A stretch of 64,000 bases of DNA from Pollenia angustigena (taxonomy: Eukaryota > Arthropoda > Insecta > Diptera > Polleniidae), in NCBI GenBank assembly GCA_930367215.1, contig OV884059.1:97452993-97516992 (forward strand), given 5' to 3'. A model generated the notes under the pieces. It saw only the letters and a program-made list of their open reading frames with translations. It was not told the DNA's origin and ran no database searches. Positions 1 through 9,567 of this stretch are shown here, piece after piece; the first letter of the stretch is position 1, and each line of letters opens with the position of its first letter. Made by a program: the position numbers and the translations under genes.

Positions 1-2720
1 CTAAATGAGTATTCTCAGATCACTTTTGATGATTAAAAACTGATTTATCACTTGATCAATGAAGCCCAAAAATTGTTTTCAATTAATGAAAATCAAAAAA
101 TTAAAACGAGAACCCGATAACTTTTGTTTGGTTCTAAAATAAAATTTGTTCAAAACATCAAAAGCCATAATGGTGCTGCTTTTACCAGAGAAAAAATTCA
201 AAAATATGACGATAAAAAATGATTTAAAATATAATCAAAAACCTCATAAGTATATATGTATATAATTTACGATTGAAAAATAATACCAAAAATAAAATTA
301 TTATAAAAACTACAATTAAATTGGGATCAGAAAATCAAAAATGATTATTTGATGTGATTCATTGGATTCACAACGAGTGTATCATTTATATTCGAAAAAG
401 TGATAGAAATTCACTTAAAATCACATTATGTTCTTTTGGATTTTGTTTGCATACTAGAAAAATAAATTGGTTGCCCGTATCAATTTGTACAGGTGTAAGG
501 ATACCATTTTTATTTAAATAAGTTTTGGTACACTGTTTTTACACTCGTCTTGTAAAAGAGCGGATTATGCAAATTGAAGATAAAATCTTATGACTCATTT
601 CTTTGCTTTGCACCAACACATCAGTGATGATATAAAAAATCATTTCGCTATTTGTATTGGCATGTGGCAGTGATAATTCAGTTATCTTCATTCAAAATTT
701 TAATTTTGGTGACCTTAATTCAAAACTTTTTGATACCCATCTTTTACAAATTGCGTATTTATTGTTCTGGAAAATTGATTTCAAAACATCTCCATTCTTG
801 TAAAAGCGATTTTTTCATATTAACGTTAAAATCAAAGCTGAAATGACGGCAAGCGACGACTCAAAGAAATTAAGCAATTTTAAATGTTGTCGTATTAACA
901 ATTTTATTTGTATTCTATGTTCGCTACATTATTCAAAAGTCCCTACATTTTAATGATTTCAAAAAATCTGTCCTTTTTTCCCTACGGCTATGTTTTTTAG
1001 AAGAAAGTCTCTACCAATAGGGATTGTTCCCTACGTATAACATCACTGGGTGTAACACACATCAGCACAAATGCATAACACCCTCTCCACTATTGTGGTG
1101 GGGGTATAATTAAACGAGTGCATAAAAACAAACCAAATTAAAAACAGAAAGCCATCTACAACAACACGATGAGCTTCTTTGAAGTAAAAAACATCGAAAT
1201 TTTAATTTGCTGGTGAGTGCCCATTGTGTCTTTTTTAAGAACAATTGTGATTTTTAGATGAACTGTTAATTTTTAATTTTTGATATTTTTAGTTAGGCTT
1301 GAGTTCATCAAATTTAATTTTCATTAAATTATTTTTACTAAAGGAAGGAATTTTTTTACAACATGAAAATTTTATTAAATTTATTAGTGATCATGCGAGA
1401 TCGTTAGAACTTCAAACTGCGTCGTGTGTAAGCGCTTGGGATTACATTTCTTTTTCTTGTAAGCGGAGAGTGATCGTGAGATTACTCTAATTTAAAATAA
1501 TTGAACAATTGGTCAAAGTCACATATAGAATAAAGTTTATAAAAAATGGAAAATTTAACAAATTTATTTTAACTCTTGTACATGTCTATAATGGTTTTTT
1601 CAACAATACTTTAGAGATAGTTGGGAATGTTGCTGAATTTTGCTTTTTTGGAACAATTTATATTTTTAATTAAAGGCACAAATAATCCACACACAAATAT
1701 GAATGAAGCATGTTTTTGTGAATATTAAAAATTTATAACGTTCACACTAACACTCAAAAGAAAAATCAATCCATCCGTACTCAAATCAATCCGAAGTGGT
1801 ATTAATAGTTGGCTGAGTACGCATTTTCTTGAATCAAGTAAAGAAAGATTGATTCAATAAGATTGATTTAAGTAAAACAAAGATTGAATCAATCTTAAAG
1901 TTGATTTTATCCCGAATTCGTGCTTGAAAAATACCAAAAACAGAAATTATAATTTTAATTCTTTACTTACCTTTATTACGGAATGATAAAACACCAACAT
2001 TATATTCGATAGGGTTTTTACTTTAGAAATCTTATGTACATATTTAATAAAAAATATAAATATATAGTACACACGAGTCTAGCCAGATCTTTTTTCAATG
2101 TTTATAGAAAATCAAAACATGCGTAAGCCGAAAAGTTTAATCGTTTTTTTTACTTGATTTAAGAATTTTATACCTATTTCAAGAAATTGATTGATTTTCG
2201 AAAGTAATCCCATTTAGGTTTGTTTTGAGTACGTTTGAGTCTTATTCGTACTTGAATTTTGAGTACGACTCGTACTTAAAGTAATCATAAAAAACTTGAT
2301 TTATCCCAAGTGTTTTTCTTTCTGTGTACATGTTGTGTACATGTCTGTGTACAATTGAAAGCCTAATGGCAATTTTCTCATTAGGCGATTATCTTTTTAC
2401 CCAGTATGCTTTTGTAACGTAACTGACCAGTAGTGTCCAAAGGACTCATTAAAGAAATTAATGATACTTAAAGAAAAACAAAGACAGTATACATTAAAAA
2501 ACATGTTTTATTGATAATATTTGCTTAGGTATTTAATTTATTTAACTTTAATTAGTTTATCTTCATTGTCAATTTCAGAAAGGGCACGTTCAATTTCACC
2601 CTGTGTTCTGTTTGTAAAGTTAATATTGTGAGGAAATATGCTCTGCGATTGATTCATTTATTAAAAAAGTAAAAACGACCTGTTAAGAGAATCAAGAAGA
2701 AACAATGATTTCAATGCCGA
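1..2720. other. AT-rich region, no gene recognised
   Basis: I see no credible gene here; the short ORFs have no recognisable domain. Between about 1746 and 2330 there are scattered direct and inverted copies of short motifs: a 13-bp inverted pair, AAGATTGATTCAA and TTGAATCAATCTT, around 1845-1900, and repeated GTACTCAAA/TTTGAGTAC words. These could be the remains of an inverted-repeat element, but I could not define ends or a target duplication. Confidence 0.5.
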
Positions 2721-2724
2721 CTAG
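2721..2724. other. Target-site duplication CTAG, left
   Basis: CTAG lies immediately outside the outer end of the left LTR and is repeated at 16108-16111 just outside the right LTR. A 4-bp duplication is within the range used by Ty3/Gypsy integrases. It shows that the two LTRs belong to one insertion and fixes the element boundaries. Confidence 0.9.
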
Positions 2725-3959
2725 TGTCACGATTCAATGCGATAGTGGCCGCTGCCACACGCACGGTTCGCGTGCACTGTCCATTTGTCACACTGGTAAC
2801 TAACAAATTTTCAGCCGGGCTATGACTCGTCGGGCATGGGCGGGTGTTCGTTGCAAACGGACGTGCATAAAACATTATTTTATGTACCAGTGCATCTTGC
2901 CTAAATTACCGAAAAATTTAAAAAGGGGCGCAAAAAGAAAAGAAACCGAAATGTACCGAGACCGATCGCTGGGATACAATACCTTTAGTTGTAGGGGGTT
3001 AAGATGTTATTAAACCCCTGGCTGGCCCTCCCTCAGCATCCATCCTGATGCTCGACCATGGTAGCATAGTAGCCGCAAGTTGTAGCTACCCCTAAAAAAC
3101 ATTTTCACCACCAAATACCTACCTCATCCTCTTCACACTTCCATTTTCAAAATAAAACCGTTTTGTCTATTAACATTCAATATCAATTTCAAAAAAATTT
3201 ATTAAAAAAAAAAAAATCTTAAAATAGCTTAAGTAGTATATATTTAATAAATGTTACGGTCAACGTACTTTACAATACTAAAGTGACAACTTAAAATAAT
3301 ACTAACATCGTCAGAGGGAAAATTCGGCTTAGTAATCTATTCAAACACCTATATTAGCGCTAATACTGATGGAATCTAGTTATTCGTCCTGCCAAAACTG
3401 TCACTCTTACCGACGTTTAATCAGGTTCCTATGGAACCGGCCATAATAAGTTCATAATAAACTACAATAAAAAGTGTTAATTAAAAGTATTACCCCAAAG
3501 GGGTTCTAAGACTCTAAGGTATGATACCAGTTACAAAATCTTAAAGGCATATTTAATTTCAATTGCTTTCAAAAAGAACTTCAAAAAAAAATTTACAAGG
3601 TAGGGTTCAACAGGGCTAATTTAAAATCTATAACGAATATACCTCAATAGGTATACATATTCGATTCATTTGAGGGTTCGTACGAATATCAACTTAAAGT
3701 ATTTTTAAAATCTATTGCCGGTGTGATCTGCTTTGTTTCTTGAGATATTGAAACACCACAATGAATTTTATGTTTTAAATCTACCCGAGGGTTGCGTCGG
3801 TGTATTCTGGCATTAAACTTCGAAAACAATTTAAGTTGCCTTCTGTACGAGGTACGGGATACTTAATTCGGTTTTGCGTACAAGCCAAAGTTTTTAATAA
3901 ATACCCCGATCTACGAATTTACATGTATTTTATTCTTGATCGGTTTGATACGATTGCAA

Positions 3960-4620
3960 AATTAACTACTATTTCAGCTTATCTGGGCTGGTTTCTTGTT
4001 CAGTTCGACAATTTTTTCTTTTTCTCTTTTGAACAACAACTATTTACAACCTTATATTAAATTTGCTTTCGACACGTTCGACAAGATTTTCAAAATTGGC
4101 AATTATTTTTTAAATTACATGGGGTTATTCCCGTTCAGTACGATATAATTCTTTGCAATACATATATTCACCAACTCATAGGAAATTGGTTTTTTTTTTC
4201 TTTTCTCCTTTCTTTCTTTGCTTGTTTTCTTTTTTTTATTTGATACGATTTCAAAATTAATTATTACCTAAACCCGTATGGGGTTGTTTCTCGTTTAGTT
4301 CGATAATTCGTTTTTTTTTTTTGCTTTTGGAACAACAAATATTTACAAATTTACATTCAATCGGCTTTATATGCCCGATAAGACTTTCAAGATTGCCAAT
4401 TTTCTCGACCTACACTGGGTTGGTCCCCTTTCAGTTCGGTAAATTTTTTCTATGGATAACAAATATTTATAACCTTATATCAACTGTACTTTTAAAATGT
4501 TCGATAATTTTTCCCAACATAGACGATGATTTTACTTTACATGGGGTTGGTTTTCGTTCCCCTCGGTATGATCTTATTGTGTAATTTCTTTTCTTTTTTT
4601 TTTTCTTTGATACTAAATTT
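3960..4620. repeat. Degenerate ~145-bp tandem repeats in the 3' LTR
   Basis: About four to five diverged units share, in order, a TTCAGTTCGAYAATT-like word, a T-rich tract, GAACAACAAATATTTACAA, a TTCGAYAAGATTTTCAA-like word and ACATGGGGTT. The equivalent block lies at about 14110-14760 in the other LTR. Internal duplication probably contributed to the unusual LTR length. Confidence 0.6.
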
Positions 4621-4894
4621 TACGACTTTATATGAAATTCGTTTTCGATAGACATGATGTGTTTAATCCATCGTGTTCGGTAAATTGAAATTGTGTTGGT
4701 TTAAATCGTAGATACGCGATCCTTTAATCCCGCGTGATTAGGATTCTACCCCATAACCAACTCCATATTCCCCCCCCAGTCGATTAAATAAAAAAAAGAC
4801 AATAAAAAAACACTTATCTGTTGTCCAGCGTTGTGGGTGTTGTCCTTTGCCGTCGTTGGGCGCACGTGGTGTCGACGAAAGGCGAGGTGGTGTT

Positions 4895-5205
4895 ACGAAA
4901 ATGTTGTCGCCTTATGTTGGGCTAGATGCTGTTGTCACGAAAATGTCGCCTTATGTTTGGCTAGATGCTGTTGTTACGAAAATGTCGCCTTATGTTTGGC
5001 TAGATGCTGTTGTTACGAAAATGTCGCCTTATGTTTGGCTAGATGCTGTTGTCCAATGTGTTGTGATACCGACGTATGTTTGGCTAGATGATGTTGGCCA
5101 ATGTGTTGTGATACCGACGTATGTTTGGCTAGATGATGTTGGCCAATGTGTTGTGATACCGACGTATGTTTGGCTAGATGATGTTGTTCAATGTGTTGTT
5201 GGTCA
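4895..5205. repeat. 39/45-bp minisatellite in the 3' LTR
   Basis: Four units of 39 bp (the first is 42), beginning ACGAAAATG and sharing TATGTTTGGCTAGATG, are followed by three full 45-bp units containing GATACCGACG and the same TATGTTTGGCTAGATG core. All unit lengths are multiples of three, so a plus-strand frame stays open through the array (4847-5218). The 5' LTR has one 45-bp unit fewer. Confidence 0.85.
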
Positions 5206-5939
5206 CACGAGGTGTTGATGAACGTATTGTCGGCGCTGTACGAATGGCTAGGCGGGGTTACGAAAAGGCATCGGGGTAGTACTGAACTGCCTCTTTGTGA
5301 CAGCCGTGCTGAAATGGGGCGTTAAAGCAGGTGTCTACGAATCAGTAGCACCCCGTTATAATGGTGACGAACCACAACCTATTTTGCCGAATGACCTACA
5401 GTGTTACTGCCGAGCTGGGCTGTTAAATGGCGACGGTTGACTTTAAATGCCTTCTTACCGCCTTGCACACTTCCGTCCAACTTTCACTCTGTTACCTGCC
5501 CCGCACGGAGTCTGGTGATGCTGAGGCCCCAAGCCTGAGCGACGAATACAATGCTCCTCAGCCTCATACACCGGTATCACGCAGACACTGGTCCAACTGT
5601 CCTCTGGACTTTAGTGCCAAGAGCCGCGCCTATAGAGACACTATTAACATGGTTTACCATAAAATCGATCTTCATACTTATAGTTTCCCTTTATTTTCCG
5701 AACACAATTTGCGTCCAGCTCTTCGCTGGCTGTTCACAACGAACACAAGGTGAGTCAACCCACTTTTCGTTGGTGATGTAAAAGATGAGGATGGCTTCCA
5801 CTTGACTGCGCCGCTTCTCGAACAAAATAGAAAGAAAAACCCAAGATGCCGGAAACACGAAGTCAAGTGAAGTTGGCTGTAGTTACTATTACATCGCAGG
5901 TGTATGTCAAAACAAATGCAACCTTGTTTGCAATACTGC

Positions 5940-5962
5940 AATTCGCCGTACTATGGCGAATT
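5940..5962. other. LTR-end hairpin
   Basis: AATTCGCC and GGCGAATT form a perfect 8-bp inverted repeat around a 7-base loop, about 40 bp from the LTR terminus. The same sequence occurs near 16050 in the other LTR. In element orientation it lies at the start of U3 and might bind a protein; its role is unknown. Confidence 0.5.
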
Positions 5963-6003
5963 ATTTGCAGTGTAGCACCTGCCTCATGTCCTGACATGGC
6001 ACA

Positions 6004-6017
6004 CCACCCACCTTCCC
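6004..6017 (-). promoter_or_regulatory. Polypurine tract (plus-strand primer)
   Basis: On the minus strand GGGAAGGTGGGTGG abuts the first base of the 3' LTR, the standard location of the RNase H-resistant primer for plus-strand DNA synthesis. It is purine-rich but broken by two T residues, so it is a weak match in sequence and a strong one in position. Confidence 0.6.
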
Positions 6018-6029
6018 GGTGTTGATCAG

Positions 6030-6068
6030 TTTTATCATATTCGCAATCATATTGCGAATATGATAAAA
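6030..6068 (-). other. Perfect 18-bp hairpin between pol and the polypurine tract
   Basis: The arms at 6030-6047 and 6051-6068 are perfect reverse complements with a 3-base loop (CAT or ATG depending on strand). The hairpin starts 13 bases downstream of the pol stop in element orientation and ends about 12 bases before the polypurine tract. A transcript would form a very stable stem here. It could act on RNA stability, translation or plus-strand priming; no function is known to me. Confidence 0.75.
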
Positions 6069-6081
6069 GTTAAATATCAAG

Positions 6082-9000
6082 CTATGCCTTCAAATCCTTA
6101 GCATGAAATACACCCAATGGTTTCCCCTGTAAAGTCTCAATCTCATACAGGCTGTTGCCAACCATTCGAACAATTCTACACTTGAGAAATTTTCGACACA
6201 GTTTTGCTGATACTTGTTTAGCAAAATCCGACAACTGAAAGTTTCGGCGGAATACTTCCTGTCCTACTTTAAACTTAGCGATCCTCGCACGTATGTTGTA
6301 TCTCTTCGCGTTAGCTTCATAGCTTTTGTGTAATCCTTCCTTTAGCTTATCTCGAACGATTTCCATAAACTCGTGCCGGTTCTCAAATCTGATATCGGGT
6401 TCATCGACAACGCTTAATCTTCGGGCTATTTTATATGCCGACGCATGAGTAATCATGTTGGTGCCAAACAGCGCAAAGTAGGGAGTCATGCCTATAGCCG
6501 AGTGAACTGCTGACCGTAGTGCGCATTCTATTTCGCAGAGGTGCAAATCCCACTCGTTGTGGTTTTCTCCTAGATACGAACGAATTGCTGACAGTATCGA
6601 TTGATTAACGCGCTCTGACGCATTTGCTTGAGGTGCATATACTCCTGTGTTGCAGTGATTTATCTCAAAGGTTTCCATTAAAGCTGCAAACTCCTTGCCC
6701 ACAAACTGTGGTCCATTATCCGAAACTATTGTCTCGGGACAACCAAATTTATAAAAAACTTCTTTTACCAGAAAATCCACTACATTGCGAGCATTTGCTC
6801 TAGACATTGCCTTCAATAGCACGAACTTGGTCACATAATCCAATACAATAAAAATATAACAATTACCACGCTTCGAACGAACATACGGCCCCAAAAAATC
6901 TATAAAAATACGCTGAAAAGGTCTGGTTGCGTCTGCCTCTTTTCCCATAGGTGGTTTGAGTATAGTATTAGCTGGTTTGCATTCCTTGCAAACGTTACAA
7001 CGATTAACAAATTTTCGAACTTGAATGTTCAAATGAGGCCAGTAAAAGTATTCCCGAATTCTCCTAATTGTTTTTGCAATGTCCCCATGAGCCATACTGG
7101 GTGGGCTATGTGCTTTCTCAATTATGCTTTCGGTTAACGAAGCAGGCATCCATAATTTCCAGGCATGATCTTCCAACAAAATGTCGCCATTATATATATT
7201 TGTTCTTTTGTAAACGAAGTTGTCAATAACTTTAATATCGGGTAAACTAGCTTTTTCCTCCTGAACGATACGGATTAATTCCTTATAATCATCAGAGCTA
7301 AACTCTGGTGAATTTAAATCAATTAAAAATGACCCAAAATTATCTAATGCATCTACGGTATATCGCGATAACGCGTCAGGTACAACATTCTGTGAACCTT
7401 TTCGGTGCTGAATTTGAAAACTAAAGGATTGTAATTGTAAGCTCCATCGCGCTAATCTACCACTGAGGTCTTTCTGAGACATGAGCCACTTAAGACTTGA
7501 GTGATCTGTGATCACTACAAACTGCATCAACTCGATGTATGGACGAAATCTTTGTATCGCTGAAACTACCGCTAAACATTCACGCTCAGTTACAGAATAA
7601 TTTTTCTGAGCTGCTGTCAATTTTCTAGAATAATAAGCGATTGGATGTTCGCCACCTTCCGGGTCTTCTTGAAATATGACTGCCCCGATTCCAACATCAG
7701 ACGCATCGCACTGTATATAAAAAGTTTTCGAAAAGTCAGGATGAGTTAAAACGGGACTTGTACTAAGGCAGTGAATTAATTGGTCAAACGCTAGCTTCGC
7801 CTCCGCAGTAAATTCAAATTTTTTTGTTTTCTTAAGTGTTTCTGAAATTGGAGCTGTTATTGTCGCGTAGTCGTTTATGAAACGTCGGTACCAACCAGTG
7901 GTTCCCATAAAACTCCTAACTTGCTTTGGTGTAGTTGGGTAGCTAAAATTTTGTATTGCCGATATCTTGTCTGGATCTGGCCTGAGAATTCCTCCTCCCA
8001 CGATATAACCTAAATATTTAAGTTCCTTGCAACAAAATTTGGATTTTTCAACGTTTATAGTCAAACCAGCACTAGCCAAACAAATTGCTACTTCCCTTAG
8101 AAGATCGATGTGTTCCGCGAATGAAGCAGATACAACTAACAGATCGTCCAAGTAGACGAAAACACGCTCGCGAAGGCGCGCAGGGATGACTTTGTCCATT
8201 AAACGGCATAACCGCTGAGCTGCATTACACAACCCAAACGGCATGACCGTAAAATGGTACAAAGGCCTTCCAGGTACCGTGAACGCCGTCTTTTCCCTAC
8301 TGGAGACTGCTAGCGGTATCTGCCAAAACGCGTCCTTTAAATCAACACTAGAAATGAAATGGGTATCTCCCAGTCTGCTCAATAAACCTTCAATATTAGG
8401 TAGTGTATATGCATCCTTTATGGTAACATCATTCAGCCGTCGCGCATCTAGACATATCCGAACCTTTTCACCTTTTTGAACGAACGTAACCCTATTATTC
8501 CAGGGACTTTCACTTGGCTCTATAACGCCCAGAGAAATCATAAGATCCAGTTCGGCATACATGAGCTGTTGTACCGCTGGTGAAATTGGATAATATTTTT
8601 CTTTGATGGGAATAGCTGCTCCGGTGTCTATACTATGTGTTTCCAACGATGTTTTGCCAAGACCTTTTTGCGCAAATGAAGGGAATTCTTGAATGGCATT
8701 GTCCAAAATTTGTTGTCGTTCAGGTGTTAAAGTGTGTCGACTAGGAAAATTGGCTAAAGAATCATCCTGCAAATCGCCGTTGTCAGGTGTAATACTATTT
8801 ATCTCAAAACGAAAAACATTAAACATTCTCAAAAAATCTACGCCCAAAAATAGCTTCTGTTTTAAGGAAGGAACAAGGTAAAAATTAACGTACTCTGAAC
8901 GCCCATTAAATTCTATTAACGCCCTTACGCGCCCTATAATCTGGTTTGCCCTGCCATCAGCAGTGAAAATCTTCGAAATATACGGATGTATCACTAGCTT

Positions 9001-9567
9001 AGCTTCTTCAACTACATCAAGGCATCCTTCGCCTAAGCAAGAAACTGTTGCACCGCTGTCAAGCAGACCTTGTACTTTTTCGCCATTAATAGAGATGGTG
9101 GTATAAATCCTCCTATCCGAGTTTTCAATTAAGTTGGCTGAGGCTATTTCTTTACGTATCTGTTTCCGTTCCTTATAACGCTGTCGGGTCTTAATTATTC
9201 TTCTCGATGGCGTTCCAAAAATTCTTTCTCTTGCTGCTTCATATTCCTTTAATCGTACATGGTATGGCTTTCTAGGGTTAATGTCAACTTTGGTGGTATT
9301 GCAAGGTAAAAGTGGGTGTTCATTAAGCAAAATATCAATTGGTTTGGTGTTTGTTAAATCTTCTGTAGAACTAGGGACTGTTGTAAGATCGGTCTGCGTT
9401 TCTGCTGCGACGGTTGTTGGTAAAATTTCTGTTACAAGGTAGGGTTCGACTGATTCGTCGGTGGTGCACTCGGTGTTTGTTGAGCCTGGGTTGCTACATT
9501 TCTCGAACGACCCTCCATCCCAGTACGAGGATTGTTCGCCACCCTGTTTCCCTGACAGACTGGACAT
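6082..9567 (-). CDS. pol: Pol polyprotein (protease-RT-RNase H-integrase)
   Basis: Ty3/Gypsy Pol, 1161 codons with no internal stop. Aspartic protease: LLDSGATVSCLG at 168-179, with Asp170 of DSG catalytic. RT: conserved core about 350-500, YLDD at 472-475. RNase H: Asp621, Glu662 region and Asp688 (TDHSSL), then DALSR near 731. Integrase: zinc-binding His820, His827, Cys857, Cys860; catalytic Asp890, Asp950 and Glu985, with the D-D-35-E spacing. A GPY/F-like tail follows and I see no chromodomain. Replication would take place in cytoplasmic particles, with nuclear integration. The ATG at 9567 directly follows a stop in the same frame, so Pol is probably made as a Gag-Pol fusion by -1 frameshifting rather than from this ATG. 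All catalytic residues I checked are present. Confidence 0.95.
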   Translation of the reverse strand: MSSLSGKQGGEQSSYWDGGSFEKCSNPGSTNTECTTDESVEPYLVTEILPTTVAAETQTDLTTVPSSTEDLTNTKPIDILLNEHPLLPCNTTKVDINPRKPYHVRLKEYEAARERIFGTPSRRIIKTRQRYKERKQIRKEIASANLIENSDRRIYTTISINGEKVQGLLDSGATVSCLGEGCLDVVEEAKLVIHPYISKIFTADGRANQIIGRVRALIEFNGRSEYVNFYLVPSLKQKLFLGVDFLRMFNVFRFEINSITPDNGDLQDDSLANFPSRHTLTPERQQILDNAIQEFPSFAQKGLGKTSLETHSIDTGAAIPIKEKYYPISPAVQQLMYAELDLMISLGVIEPSESPWNNRVTFVQKGEKVRICLDARRLNDVTIKDAYTLPNIEGLLSRLGDTHFISSVDLKDAFWQIPLAVSSREKTAFTVPGRPLYHFTVMPFGLCNAAQRLCRLMDKVIPARLRERVFVYLDDLLVVSASFAEHIDLLREVAICLASAGLTINVEKSKFCCKELKYLGYIVGGGILRPDPDKISAIQNFSYPTTPKQVRSFMGTTGWYRRFINDYATITAPISETLKKTKKFEFTAEAKLAFDQLIHCLSTSPVLTHPDFSKTFYIQCDASDVGIGAVIFQEDPEGGEHPIAYYSRKLTAAQKNYSVTERECLAVVSAIQRFRPYIELMQFVVITDHSSLKWLMSQKDLSGRLARWSLQLQSFSFQIQHRKGSQNVVPDALSRYTVDALDNFGSFLIDLNSPEFSSDDYKELIRIVQEEKASLPDIKVIDNFVYKRTNIYNGDILLEDHAWKLWMPASLTESIIEKAHSPPSMAHGDIAKTIRRIREYFYWPHLNIQVRKFVNRCNVCKECKPANTILKPPMGKEADATRPFQRIFIDFLGPYVRSKRGNCYIFIVLDYVTKFVLLKAMSRANARNVVDFLVKEVFYKFGCPETIVSDNGPQFVGKEFAALMETFEINHCNTGVYAPQANASERVNQSILSAIRSYLGENHNEWDLHLCEIECALRSAVHSAIGMTPYFALFGTNMITHASAYKIARRLSVVDEPDIRFENRHEFMEIVRDKLKEGLHKSYEANAKRYNIRARIAKFKVGQEVFRRNFQLSDFAKQVSAKLCRKFLKCRIVRMVGNSLYEIETLQGKPLGVFHAKDLKA

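Larger units (their letters stand above)
2725..6003 (-). repeat. 3' LTR (3279 bp)
   Basis: Direct repeat of 12875-16107. Read on the minus strand it begins TGTGCCATGTC and ends ATCGTGACA. Most LTRs are 0.2-1 kb, so 3.3 kb is exceptional. It holds two tandem-repeat blocks: degenerate units of about 145 bp at roughly 3960-4620, and frame-preserving 39/45-bp units at 4895-5205. It carries one more 45-bp unit than the other LTR, which explains nearly all of the 46-bp length difference. By eye I count about nine substitutions and a few homopolymer indels between the LTRs. Plus-strand ORFs within it are antisense to the element and duplicated with the LTR, so I do not call them genes. Confidence 0.95.

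Noticed and set aside
4831..5218. Two overlapping ORFs with repeated peptides in the LTR (also at 14980-15322)
   Set aside because: They arise from the minisatellite whose units are multiples of three, on the strand opposite to the element, and are duplicated with the LTR. There is no independent sign of coding.
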